Shown here in pieces: positions 47,574 to 58,069 of a stretch of DNA of 64,000 nt. The stretch lies in the NCBI RefSeq assembly GCF_030580935.1, contig NZ_JAUQOM010000003.1:350226-414225 (forward strand). The letters run 5' to 3'. A program made the translations under genes and the position numbers. Each line of letters starts with the position of its first letter. Position 1 is the first letter of the stretch. The stretch is from Sphingobium cyanobacteriorum (GTDB lineage Bacteria; Pseudomonadota; Alphaproteobacteria; Sphingomonadales; Sphingomonadaceae). The notes under the pieces are model-generated. The model was given only the letters and a program-made list of their open reading frames with translations. It made no database searches and had not been told where the DNA came from.

Positions 47574-48029
47574 GTGCGGACATATCTGGTTGTCGTGGAC
47601 GAATCGCCCGAAGCCGAAACGGCGCTGCGCTTCGCTGCCCGGCGCGCCGCCAAGACCGGCGGCGCGGTGCGGATCCTGGCGCTGATCCCCCCGGCGGAAT
47701 TCGTCCAGTGGGGCGGCGTGCAGGCGACGATGGAGGATGAAGCGCTGCAACGCGCGGAAGCGCTGGTGACGAGCGCGGCCGGCACGCTGAGCGATGAATC
47801 GGGCATCCGCCCCAGCATCACCGTGCGACAGGGCGAAGCGGTTGCAGTGGTTCGCAAGACGCTGGAAGAGATGGATGATGTCGCCGCGCTGGTGCTGGGC
47901 GCGGCAGCCAGCGGCAATCCGGGCAAGCTGGTGACGCATTTTGCCGGGGCAGATGCGGGCAAGCTGTTCTGTCCGTTGATGATCATTCCGGGTGGACTGG
48001 ATGCGGACGCGATCGACCGGCTGAGTTGA
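47574..48029 (+). CDS. universal stress protein (UspA family)
   Basis: A 151-residue single-domain USP. It begins at GTG 47574 (RTYLVVVDESPEAETALRFAARRA) with GGAG 8 nt upstream. The usual ATP-binding G-x2-G-x9-G(S/T) is only partly recognisable (LGAAASGNPGKLVTHFAG), so nucleotide binding is uncertain. It is divergent from pdhC and convergent with rnr. Confidence 0.82.
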   Translation: MRTYLVVVDESPEAETALRFAARRAAKTGGAVRILALIPPAEFVQWGGVQATMEDEALQRAEALVTSAAGTLSDESGIRPSITVRQGEAVAVVRKTLEEMDDVAALVLGAAASGNPGKLVTHFAGADAGKLFCPLMIIPGGLDADAIDRLS

Positions 48030-48066
48030 TGGCCGTCCGTGCCAGTGTCGCCCCGCAGGGATGATC

Positions 48067-50397
48067 TTACCGCTTATGCTTGCCCCGTTTCGCACCGATG
48101 TGGCGGATATTCGTCGGCCGGCCACGCTTGATGCCCGGACGGGTGCGGTCGCGCTTGATCGGTCCACCACGCGATGGCGGCGCATCGGGCAGTTCGAAGC
48201 GAAGCGATCCGTTGATCGGATCCGCCTCCGCCAAGCGTAGTTCCAGCCGCTGGCCGACAGTGTAGCGGTCGCCGCTCTCCACGCCCTCCAGTGCCTTGCC
48301 CGCTTCGTCATAGAAGAAGCGTTCCGCGCCCATGGTCGATACCGGCACCAGCCCGTCGCCACCCAGCCCGTCCACGGTCGCGAAGAAACCGAAATTCTGG
48401 ACGCCCGTGATCCGCGCCTTCACCACTTCCCCGACATGGGCGGACAGGAAAGCCGCGACATAGCGGTCGATCGTCTCGCGTTCCGCCTCCATCGCGCGCC
48501 GTTCATGGCCGGAGATCATTTCGCCGACCCGGCCCATATTCTCATAATCATCCTGACTGAGCGAGGAACGGTCGGGGATCGCCCCCCCCTTGGGCGCGGG
48601 CAGTTCCAGGCCAAAGGCGCCGACCAGCGCCCGATGCACCAACAGGTCGGCATAGCGACGAATGGGCGAGGTGAAATGGGCGTAGCTGCCCAGTGCCAGC
48701 CCGAAATGCCCCATATTCTGCGGCGCATAATAGGCCTGGGTCTGGCTGCGCAGGATCTGGGTCATGATCTGCTCCTTCTCCTCGGACTCGCCCACCTTTC
48801 GGATCAGCGCGTTGAAGGTCGCGGGGCGGATCACCTGGCCAAGCGCGAAGTCGATGTCGAAGGTGGCAAGATATTCCTTGAGCGCGACCAGCTTGTCGCG
48901 GCCCGGCGCTTCATGGACGCGATACATGACCGGCGCCTTCTTCGCTTCCAGCGCCTTGGCCGCCGCGACATTGGCGGCGATCATATAATCTTCGATCAGC
49001 ATATGCGCGTCGAGCCGTTCGCGCACGGCGACACTGACGATCTTGCCATATTCGTCCAGCACCACCCGCCGTTCGGGCAGGTCCAGCGCCAGCGGATCGC
49101 GCGCGTCCCGCGCCTTGCGCAACAGCGCCCAGCAGGCCCAGAGCGGCTTGAGGGCCGGTTCGAGCATCGCGTTGTCCTGCTCGCCGTCGATCGCCGCCTG
49201 CGCATCCTCATAAGCGAGCACGGCAGCGACGCGGATCACCGCGCGGGTAAAGCGCCAGGCCATTACCTTGCCCTGCGCATTGATCGTCAGATGGCAGGCC
49301 ATGGCCGCCCGGTCCTGCCCCGCACGCAGCGAGCACATGTCGGACGACAGTTCGTGCGGCAGCATCGGCACGACCTGATCGGGAAAATAGACGCTGTTGC
49401 CGCGCTTGCGCGCTTCCTTGTCCAGCGCGCTGCCGGGACGGACATAATAGCTGACATCGGCGATGGCGACGATTGCCTTGTAGCCGCCGGCATTGGCTTC
49501 ATCCTCGTCCGGGGTGGCCCAGACGGCGTCGTCATGGTCGCGGGCGTCTGACGGATCGATCGCCACGATCGGCAAATGGCGCAAATCCTCGCGCTTGTCC
49601 GCGTGCAGTGGCAAGGCAGACGCCTTGACCGCCTCCTCCTCTACCCGGTCGGGAAAGACATGGGGGATGCCATGTTTGTGGATGGCGATCAGGCTGAAGC
49701 TCCGCGGGGCGAACGGGTCGCCCAGAATATCGGTGACGCGCGCGAAGATGCGCGGCGGGCGGCCATGGGGTTCGGCCAGCACCAGATCGCCGGGCTTGGC
49801 AGTGCCGACGTCACTGATCGGCGTATCCTTGCGGATGCGCTTGTCGACCGGGCGCAGCCATAATTTGCCGTCGGCCATCTGCTCGACCACGCCCAGCAGC
49901 TCCTCGCTGGCCTTGGCGAGCTTCTTCATGACGTGAGCGACCCAGCCGCGCCCGGCCTCTTCGGTGCGGGCAAGGATGCGGTCGCCGATCGTCAGCGCGC
50001 CCTGCCGCGATTGCGGTTTGCCGCGTTCCACCACGCGCAGGCGCGGGGCCGGCTGGCCTTCGGCTTCCCATCGTTCGGGGGTGGCGATCAGGGTGGTATC
50101 GTCGACATCGATGATGCGCAGCACCGTCACTTTGGGCACGCCCCCCATTTTGTGGAAGGCGCGGGCCGGGCCTATGTCGATCAGCCCCTCATCCGCCATG
50201 TCCTTCAGCAGCGCCTTGAGCGCGATCTTCTCCTGCCCTTTCAGGCCGAACGCCTTGGCGATTTCCCGCTTGCCGGCGGGGGTGTCGGATTCGGCGATGA
50301 AGGCCATGATCTGATCGCGGGTGGGAAAGCCGGCAGGACGGACCTTGCTGCGCGCGGGGGCGGGGACGGATTTGTTGTGCTTCTGGGTCGATGCCAT
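48067..50397 (-). CDS. rnr: ribonuclease R
   Basis: A 776-residue 3'-5' exoribonuclease of the RNB family. The N-terminal winged helix and cold-shock segments are followed by the catalytic core: LPIVAIDPSDARDHDDAVW holds the metal-binding Asp cluster. HFGLALGSYAHFTSPIRRYADLLVHRAL is the signature helix. A C-terminal S1 domain and a basic Lys/Arg tail follow. It degrades structured RNA with the degradosome and tmRNA systems. The ATG at 50397 (MASTQKHNK) is chosen; the frame is open ~54 codons upstream, over the MOSC gene. Confidence 0.93.
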   Translation of the reverse strand: MASTQKHNKSVPAPARSKVRPAGFPTRDQIMAFIAESDTPAGKREIAKAFGLKGQEKIALKALLKDMADEGLIDIGPARAFHKMGGVPKVTVLRIIDVDDTTLIATPERWEAEGQPAPRLRVVERGKPQSRQGALTIGDRILARTEEAGRGWVAHVMKKLAKASEELLGVVEQMADGKLWLRPVDKRIRKDTPISDVGTAKPGDLVLAEPHGRPPRIFARVTDILGDPFAPRSFSLIAIHKHGIPHVFPDRVEEEAVKASALPLHADKREDLRHLPIVAIDPSDARDHDDAVWATPDEDEANAGGYKAIVAIADVSYYVRPGSALDKEARKRGNSVYFPDQVVPMLPHELSSDMCSLRAGQDRAAMACHLTINAQGKVMAWRFTRAVIRVAAVLAYEDAQAAIDGEQDNAMLEPALKPLWACWALLRKARDARDPLALDLPERRVVLDEYGKIVSVAVRERLDAHMLIEDYMIAANVAAAKALEAKKAPVMYRVHEAPGRDKLVALKEYLATFDIDFALGQVIRPATFNALIRKVGESEEKEQIMTQILRSQTQAYYAPQNMGHFGLALGSYAHFTSPIRRYADLLVHRALVGAFGLELPAPKGGAIPDRSSLSQDDYENMGRVGEMISGHERRAMEAERETIDRYVAAFLSAHVGEVVKARITGVQNFGFFATVDGLGGDGLVPVSTMGAERFFYDEAGKALEGVESGDRYTVGQRLELRLAEADPINGSLRFELPDAPPSRGGPIKRDRTRPGIKRGRPTNIRHIGAKRGKHKR

Positions 50398-50482
50398 GCA
50401 CCAGCTATAGGGACGGGTCGCGCGCGACGCCAGCAGCATGGGCGATGTTGCAGATTGCCCGTTTGACTTCGCCTGTGACCGC

Positions 50483-51136
50483 CTATGCCGCCAGCTTGCG
50501 CGCCCGGTCGCGCCACGCTTCCGCCAACAGCGGCATGTCGGCCAGCGCGCGTACCGCATCCGGCTCCGCCTTGTGGCCGCCGCCGATCAGCAGGCCGAAG
50601 ATGCGGCCGATGCTCCAGTCGGGCAATGGTCGGTCGAGCAGGTCCATGCGCATGCCACTTTCCGCCTCCCCTTCGCGGATGACGCGGAAATACAGGCCGC
50701 TGCGCGCCGTCTTTATGATCGTCGCCATCACATCACGCGCGGCAAAACGGTGGTCGAGCTTCCAGCAGGGCTGGCGGCCATGGCTGACCTCCACGATCGC
50801 GCTGCCCAGCGAGAAACGGTCGCCAAGGCAGATGTCCGTTTCGGTCAGGCCGCGTGATGCGATATTCTCGCCAAAAGCGCCTGGCGCGTCGAGCAGCGTC
50901 TGGCCCGGCTTGCGATCGCGCCACCAGCCATAATGGTCCTGCGGATAGAGGTGGATCGCCTTGTCCCAGCCGCCATGATGGATGGGGTCGGCGACCTGAT
51001 CGCCGGCAAAGCCATGCCATGTGATCCGTACAGCACCGGCGACTGGCTGTTTCGCGATGGCGCTATGATCGTTGCCGCGAAAGGGGACGGGCGTGCCGAC
51101 CAGCAGCGCGTCGATATGCATGAAAGGGGTGGCCAT
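50483..51136 (-). CDS. MOSC domain protein (YiiM-like)
   Basis: A ~217-residue protein of the MOSC (molybdenum cofactor sulfurase C-terminal) group. HGFAGDQVADPIHHGGWDKAIHLYPQDHYGWW and GAFGENIASRGLTETDICLGDRF are close to E. coli YiiM, as is the probable reactive cysteine in SHGRQPCWKLDHRF. YiiM acts as a molybdoenzyme toward 6-hydroxylaminopurine; the same role here is inferred. Three in-frame ATGs (51151, 51136, 51121) compete for the start; the family begins near 51121-51136. Confidence 0.82.
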   Translation of the reverse strand: MATPFMHIDALLVGTPVPFRGNDHSAIAKQPVAGAVRITWHGFAGDQVADPIHHGGWDKAIHLYPQDHYGWWRDRKPGQTLLDAPGAFGENIASRGLTETDICLGDRFSLGSAIVEVSHGRQPCWKLDHRFAARDVMATIIKTARSGLYFRVIREGEAESGMRMDLLDRPLPDWSIGRIFGLLIGGGHKAEPDAVRALADMPLLAEAWRDRARKLAA

Positions 51137-51193
51137 GCCCCGCCATGCCATGACTGCGCATGTTGCGCGACAGCCGATCGATCAGGACTGGCC

Positions 51194-51412
51194 TTATGCG
51201 GGGCTTAGCTCTGATCGCAATTTCAGCACTTCGACACCACTGTCGGCCTGGATCAGGAAGGCGGGATTCTTGGGCGAACCGTTGCGACGGATCAGCGATC
51301 CTTCGATCGTGCGTTCGACATGGCGATCGAAACGTTCGGCGATCCGTCCGCGACCGACGCCCTGCCCCCAGTTCCACTTGACCCGCTTTCCCTTGCGGAA
51401 TGTCTCGGCCAT
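51194..51412 (-). CDS. DUF2945 / TUDOR-like small protein
   Basis: A 72-residue protein. It starts MAETFRKGKRVKWNWGQGVGRG and continues with RIAERFDRHVERTIEGSLIRRNGSPKNPAFLIQADSGVEVLKLRSEL, the DUF2945 pattern (small SH3/TUDOR-like barrel also seen in hypervirulence-associated proteins). Function is unknown. The ATG has GAGG 7 nt upstream. It stands between the MOSC gene and the divergent glycosyltransferase. Confidence 0.82.
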   Translation of the reverse strand: MAETFRKGKRVKWNWGQGVGRGRIAERFDRHVERTIEGSLIRRNGSPKNPAFLIQADSGVEVLKLRSELSPA

Positions 51413-51532
51413 TGCGCATCCTCTTCATATCCGGGCAGCCACGTCGGCCGCCTGCATGACGATAAATGCCAAATTCCCAATCACTTATATGGTTCCCTTG
51501 GGTTTTTGCTCCTGTTAGGCTAAGGGGCGGCG

Positions 51533-52711
51533 ATGGATGCAACCGGCCTTCGTGTCGCCCTGTTCAGCGGCAACTATAATTATGTGCGTGACGGCGCCAA
51601 TCAGGCGCTCAACCGCTTCGTCACCTATCTGCTGCGGCAAGGAGCGACGGTGCGGGTCTATTCGCCGACCACCGACACACCCGCTTTCGAGCCGGCTGGT
51701 GATTTGGTGAGCGCCCCCTCCTTCGCGGTGCCGGGGCGCAAGGAATATCGGGTGCCGCATCGGCTGTCGGCAAAACTGCGCCGCGATCTCAAGGCGTTCC
51801 AGCCAAACCTGATCCATGTATCCAGCCCCGATCCGCTGGGCCACCGCGCGGTCAGTTGGGCGCGTGCGCATGGCCTGCCGACGGTGGCGTCGGTGCATAC
51901 CCGGTTCGAAACCTATCCGCGCTATTATGGCCTGGCCTTTTTGGAGCCACTGATCGAATCGATCCTGCGCCGTTTCTATCGCCGCTGCGACGCGATCGTC
52001 GCGCCGTCCGAATCGATGGCGCAACTCCTGCGCGAACAGCGGATGAATTATGATGTCGGCATCTGGACCCGCGGCATCGACCGGGAAATTTTCAACCCCG
52101 GCCGGCGCGACTTGGCGTGGCGGCGCGCGCTGGACATTGCTGACGATGTGCCGGTGATCGGCTTCATCGGACGACTGGTGATGGAAAAGGGGCTGGATGT
52201 CTTTTCCGACACGGTCGACCAGCTCGTCACGCGCCAGATCCAGCACAAGGTGCTGGTGGTGGGCGAAGGCCCGGCGCGCGAATGGTTCCAGAACCGGCTG
52301 CCGCAGGCAGTGTTCACCGGCTTTCAGAAAGGCCCCGATCTGGGCCGCGCGGTGGCCAGCATGGACATGCTGTTCAACCCGTCGGTCACGGAAACCTTCG
52401 GCAATGTGACGCTGGAGGCGATGGCGTGCGGCCTGCCGACGGTCGCGGCGCGCGCCACCGGCAGCGAAAGCCTGGTGACGGAGGGCGTGACCGGCCGGCT
52501 GATCCGCCCCGGTGCGATCGGTAATTTCGCCGACGCCTTGCAAACCTATTGCCTGGACGCAGATGCCCGCCACAAGGCCGGGCAAGCGGCCCAGGCGCGG
52601 GCAGAGCGCAATGGCTGGGATCAGGTCAATCAGGCGCTGGTCGATACCTATCTGCGCGTCATCCGCCAGCGGGCGCAGGGATTGTCAGTGCGCTCCAGCC
52701 CGGTTCCATAA
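51533..52711 (+). CDS. glycosyltransferase family 4 (GT-B) protein
   Basis: A 392-residue GT-B glycosyltransferase. The N-terminal domain has GNYNYVRDGANQALNRFVTYLLRQG and HVSSPDPLGHRAVSWARAHGLPTVASVHTRFE. The C-terminal donor-binding domain has VIGFIGRLVMEKGLDVF and the EX7E-type motif FNPSVTETFGNVTLEAMACGLP. It resembles mannosyl- and glucosyl-transferases acting on lipids; in sphingomonads a glycolipid role is plausible but unproven. rarA follows 24 nt downstream on the same strand. Confidence 0.87.
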   Translation: MDATGLRVALFSGNYNYVRDGANQALNRFVTYLLRQGATVRVYSPTTDTPAFEPAGDLVSAPSFAVPGRKEYRVPHRLSAKLRRDLKAFQPNLIHVSSPDPLGHRAVSWARAHGLPTVASVHTRFETYPRYYGLAFLEPLIESILRRFYRRCDAIVAPSESMAQLLREQRMNYDVGIWTRGIDREIFNPGRRDLAWRRALDIADDVPVIGFIGRLVMEKGLDVFSDTVDQLVTRQIQHKVLVVGEGPAREWFQNRLPQAVFTGFQKGPDLGRAVASMDMLFNPSVTETFGNVTLEAMACGLPTVAARATGSESLVTEGVTGRLIRPGAIGNFADALQTYCLDADARHKAGQAAQARAERNGWDQVNQALVDTYLRVIRQRAQGLSVRSSPVP

Positions 52712-52735
52712 TCCGCCGCATCGCCTATATCAGCG

Positions 52736-54054
<1,319 letters not shown>

Positions 54055-54058
<4 letters not shown>

Positions 54059-54912
54059 CGCCGACCTTCACGCGCTTTGCCGCGATCGACTGGTCCGGCG
54101 CGAAAGGCGCGCGGCACAAGGGGATTGCAGTCGCGCTGTGCGAAACGGGGGAGGCTGTGCCGACATTGATCGCCGCGCCCGATCGCCTCTGGTCGCGACG
54201 CGCGGTGGCGCAGTGGCTGGTTGCGGCGTCGCGGGAGGCCCCTACCCTGTTCGGCTTCGATTTCAGCTTCGCTCCGCCCTTCGTCGCGCGCGGGGGCTAT
54301 CTTCCCGGTGATCGGGTGCCGGAGGGCGGGCCTGCCTTCTGGGCCTATGTCGATTCGATCTGCGACGACGCGGACCTGGGCGCGGCAAGCCTGCTGGAGA
54401 TCGCGCATCGTCGCCATTTCTATTTCGGCAAGGCGGACGGGGTGAAGGCGGACTTCATGCACAATCGCGCCTGCGAAGCGCATTACCGGGCTGGCGGCGG
54501 GGGCAAGCCATCGACCGTCTATGACGCGATCGGCGCGGCGCAGGTGGCCAAGGCCAGCTTTGCCGGGATGCGCATGCTGCACCATGTCCGGCCCCATGTG
54601 CCGGTCTGGCCGTTCGACCCGCTACCGGACAGGGGATCATTGGTGGTGGAAATCTACACCAGCATCGCCGCGCGCGCGGCAGGACGCCCCAAGGGACGAA
54701 CGAAGATGCGGGATTCGGCGGCGCTGAACGATGCGCTGGCCATGCTGGGATCAGCCGGGCATGGTGGTGCGATGCCCGACGATCATGGCGCCGATGCGAT
54801 CGTGACCGCCGCGTGGATGCGCCGCGCGGCATTGAACCCGGACCTTTGGCGGCCCAAGGCCATGACAGCGCAGATTGCACGCACTGAGGGCTGGACGTTG
54901 GGCGTCATCTGA
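54055..54912 (+). CDS. RNase H-fold-like protein of unknown function
   Basis: A 285-residue protein starting at a GTG that overlaps the rarA stop. It opens with FAAIDWSGAKGARHKGIAVAL, which resembles the first strands of an RNase H-like fold with an Asp after the first strand. Later come LFGFDFSFAPPF and DDHGADAIVTAAWMRRA, each placing another acidic residue. I do not recognise an experimentally studied family. The coupling with rarA suggests co-expression and perhaps a nucleic-acid role. It is the last chromosomal gene before tRNA-Thr. Confidence 0.65.
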
Positions 54913-54940
54913 TAGTAAGGGCGTGCCGTCCGAAATGGAC

Positions 54941-55016
<76 letters not shown>

Positions 55017-55088
55017 AATTTCTCCTGTGAATACAGGAACTTTCTTTGAGTGAGGCCAACTCAAGAAGATGCTTGCGATTGCTTTCCA

Positions 55089-55595
55089 AGTGTTTGATCC
55101 CGGCACTTGATGGTGCGGGTTTGAGGTGAAGCGCTCTGGCGTATTTTGCCATGCCTTGCAGATGGCCCCGTATGGGGTGAGTCCTTTGAGGGTCTTGAGC
55201 CTGCGAGCGAAATTGTAGGCAGCGACGCAGTCGCAGAGTCGCTGCCGGAACTGTTCATGGCTATCAATGATAGCGTTTGACGGTGGCTTCCTTGATGGTT
55301 CGGTTCATCCGTTCCACCTGACCGTTGGTTCATGGGTGCTTCACCCTGGTCAAACGATGTTCGATGCCGTTCTCGTCGCAGATCCGGTCGAAGATGTGAT
55401 GGCAGACATATTTGTGGTGGACGTGATTGGTGAACCGGATGTCGTTGCCGGTCGGCAGCGTGTGTCGGCGGAACGCCAAGATTTCGCCCCCTCTTCGAGG
55501 CTCACTACCGTCGAATGAGATGCCTTTGGACCGGTCCCATTCCTGGATCGCCGTGCGCTTGCCTGTCGCCCCCTGTGAGGACGCTGAGCTATCAT
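55089..55595 (-). pseudogene. IS481-family transposase remnant
   Basis: Read on the minus strand, three frame segments reconstruct a decayed DDE transposase. The first holds GPKASHSTVVSLEEGAK. The second holds EILAFRRHTL joined by an apparent internal deletion to PTGNDIRFTN, then HIFDRICDENGIEHRLTRV. A TGA stop replaces the expected Trp before TNGQVERMNRTIKEAT. After a frameshift the C-terminus runs CDCVAAYNFARRLKTLKGLTPYG to NPHHQVPGSNT. The N-terminal catalytic part is missing. The whole region between tRNA-Thr and the DUF3237 gene consists of this remnant. Confidence 0.75.
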
Positions 55596-56188
55596 GATAT
55601 TTGATGAACCTGAATCAGTCGATCATTCTCATTTTTTCCCTTTGCGAGAGCCAGCGAAGCCGGAACCTCGACGAGAGTAGCGATGAATACTGATTTGTTT
55701 AGCCAATCATATTTTCCGACCGGTGCGATGAATTCCGGAATTAGTCGATATTTGGTGTCCGAATAGGCAAGTCCCCGGTTGTGGATGATTATCGTCACGC
55801 CATCATCTGTCTTGAGCCGATAGAGCGCATCAATGATTATCGCGCCATCCGGCCGGACGACTGGGAAATCTCCGCCTCCAGGCACAACCAAGCCGCGAAT
55901 GCCGCGCCCCCAGAAGCGACCGCCAATGATCGGCCAGATTTCGTCGCGGTTACCGTCCTTGCTGGCGGCACTGGGCCCAATTCGTTCAGGCGAACTACAG
56001 GTTACGACCAGATTCATCACAAGTTGCGTATGGATGATATCCAACGTATTCAGAGGCTCTGGATCCGCCGAAGCGGCCGCCAGTCGTGTCGCCATGCCGC
56101 CGCCGGCAAGAACCGCACCGCCACCAGACAGCATTGTTCGACGCGAAACTGGATAGCCTTCCGACACTGCCCTTGTTCTTTTCTTCAT
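55592..56188 (-). CDS. DUF3237 family protein with Tat-type signal
   Basis: A 198-residue protein. The N-terminus holds a twin-arginine-like leader (SRRTMLSGGGAVLAGGG) ending near AASA, so export by Tat is likely. The rest matches DUF3237: LVMNLVVTCSSPERIGPS, IWPIIGGRFWGRGIRGLVVPGGGDF, IIDALYRLKTDDGVTIIIHNRGL. The domain is a small beta barrel of unknown function found in catabolic clusters. Start at 56188 (MKKRTRAVSEG), 10 nt after the hydrolase stop; it is the third gene of the receptor-hydrolase operon. Confidence 0.82.
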   Translation of the reverse strand: MKKRTRAVSEGYPVSRRTMLSGGGAVLAGGGMATRLAAASADPEPLNTLDIIHTQLVMNLVVTCSSPERIGPSAASKDGNRDEIWPIIGGRFWGRGIRGLVVPGGGDFPVVRPDGAIIIDALYRLKTDDGVTIIIHNRGLAYSDTKYRLIPEFIAPVGKYDWLNKSVFIATLVEVPASLALAKGKNENDRLIQVHQIS

Positions 56189-56198
56189 GGCCAAATCT

Positions 56199-58049
56199 TC
56201 AATGAGCGCCCGGATGGACCGGCGCAAGTGGATCAGGACGGCATGGCTGCATCAACACGCTGCCGCAGGCAGGTCGTTGCGCCGGTACGGCACGGGCATC
56301 TACTAAACCCAAGACCAACCGTGAGGGATGCGCAGAGTCGTGCCATATCGTGTTGACGGAGGGTGCCGAGACAGGCGCAAAGCCATAGCCCCCCCACTTG
56401 CTCGGCGTGTCGATCCAAATGCGAATACGCGAACCTTTTCTGAACGCATGGGCAAACTTATTGATCTCGACCCGTGCGAGGACAGGGACGCCCGGCGTCA
56501 TAGATACCATCGTTTGCGGCCGATCTATGGGAAACGGACGCAGTTCGGTCGACTTGCCGTCGTCCTGCGTGCGATTGGAAACGCGCAGCCATCCTCGCTG
56601 TACGAACATCTCCTGCCCATCAGGACGCACTTCCGTGAGCGTGACTTGTAGGTCAACGTCCGTCGCAGTAGCCGACACCCAAAGATCCGCGCTTCCAGAG
56701 CCATAGGCCATGAGTGTTTCTTCGAGCGGGGGAGTCGTGTAAGCCAAACTACCCTTTTCCCAATTTTCTGGCTGCCCACCCCATTCATTGTCATGCTCAT
56801 AGATAGAGACATCCGGACCGGGTACCGGATAATCAAAATGGTCTGCTTCGCCGCCGGGGGGCCCGTCCTGACGCATGATCCGGTCGGCACCGAACACGAA
56901 GCGAATCGGCCTCGCCTGCAATGGAAATGTCGGCGATTCCAGGATGAAACCTGGTTTCAGCGTTTCCAGTTTATACCGCCCTTCACCGCTGGCGCTTCCT
57001 TCCGACCAGACCCGGACGTGGGGCTGCCGTTCGAAACCGTTGTCCTCGCCCTTTACGAAGCGATCAAAAAACGCGACGAGAATTTGGCGAAACCGCGTTG
57101 ACATATACAGATCGTGCGGGCCGTTGCTCTGCACCAGCCACAAGCGCGAGGGATCAAGCGTCTCGTGATAATAGCCCTCACGCGACGTTACCGCCTCGTC
57201 CTGAAATGCCTCCATCGACAGAACTGGAACATCGATGTTGGCAGTTCTTGCCGCAAGATGTCTCTGTTCGATGAACTCGTCGCGCAGTGGATGCTGGATG
57301 ATGACATTGGACAGATTGTTCGGCTCAGCCGTACGAATGTTGGTAGCGATCTGCGTTATACAGCGCTGATCCCCCTCAGCCGCAGCGCTCTCCCTCGCTG
57401 AATCCCAGCGTGTGTGGAGAAACCACCACCAGCCCGCCACGAATGCAGGTGCGCCAACCCCGCCAGGCGCCCAACTGTCGAGCCGGGCATCACCCAGCAC
57501 CATGCCTGGGGCAATAGCCTTCAGATGTGGCGGCTTTTCTGATGCCGTGGCGAGTTGCGACATGCCGGCCCATGACCAGTTAGCCATCCCGATTTTGCCG
57601 TTCGACCACGACTGCTGTGCGATGAATTCGATCGCATCGCGCCCGTCAAGGCCGTAATTGCGTCCCAAGAATTCGAATGTTCCTTCAGAGCAGCCTGTAC
57701 CCCTAGCGTTGACGCCAACCACCGCATAGCCGTGCTCGACCAGCGTTCTGTCGATATTGACAGACATGGCCGTATTGTTCTGGAGATAGGCAGCACCGCC
57801 AATCGATCCCGGATCATACCCGCTGTAATTGACAATCACGGGAAACGGACCAGGCCCCTTGGGCAGCAGCACACTGTAGCGCAGATAGGTTCCATCGCGA
57901 ACTTGCAGGTAGCCAGTCACCCGCCGTGCCCAGAAGGGTTGTTGCGCTGCGGCAACGCGATTGTAGCTTTCAATAGTGGGGGCAGATGTTTGTGCTTGGG
58001 CGGCTGTACCCAGAAGGGCCAGCAATATCGACGGCAAGACCTTCTTCAA
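56199..58049 (-). CDS. CocE/NonD family hydrolase (S15-type alpha/beta hydrolase), periplasmic
   Basis: A 616-residue exported hydrolase with a Sec signal (MKKVLPSILLALLGTAAQA). The alpha/beta hydrolase core has VIVNYSGYDPG, ARGTGCSEGTFE and the nucleophile elbow GMANWSWAGMSQ (probable Ser159, a variant of GxSYxG). A later His in QSNGPHDLY may complete the triad. The C-terminal jelly-roll (X-Pro dipeptidyl-peptidase type) ends with VSAPSVNTIWHDSAHPSRLVL. Relatives include cocaine esterase and alpha-amino-acid ester hydrolases. The substrate here is unknown. It lies 20 nt after the receptor gene. Confidence 0.87.
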   Translation of the reverse strand: MKKVLPSILLALLGTAAQAQTSAPTIESYNRVAAAQQPFWARRVTGYLQVRDGTYLRYSVLLPKGPGPFPVIVNYSGYDPGSIGGAAYLQNNTAMSVNIDRTLVEHGYAVVGVNARGTGCSEGTFEFLGRNYGLDGRDAIEFIAQQSWSNGKIGMANWSWAGMSQLATASEKPPHLKAIAPGMVLGDARLDSWAPGGVGAPAFVAGWWWFLHTRWDSARESAAAEGDQRCITQIATNIRTAEPNNLSNVIIQHPLRDEFIEQRHLAARTANIDVPVLSMEAFQDEAVTSREGYYHETLDPSRLWLVQSNGPHDLYMSTRFRQILVAFFDRFVKGEDNGFERQPHVRVWSEGSASGEGRYKLETLKPGFILESPTFPLQARPIRFVFGADRIMRQDGPPGGEADHFDYPVPGPDVSIYEHDNEWGGQPENWEKGSLAYTTPPLEETLMAYGSGSADLWVSATATDVDLQVTLTEVRPDGQEMFVQRGWLRVSNRTQDDGKSTELRPFPIDRPQTMVSMTPGVPVLARVEINKFAHAFRKGSRIRIWIDTPSKWGGYGFAPVSAPSVNTIWHDSAHPSRLVLGLVDARAVPAQRPACGSVLMQPCRPDPLAPVHPGAH

Positions 58050-58069
58050 GACAGTTCTCCTAACTCAAT

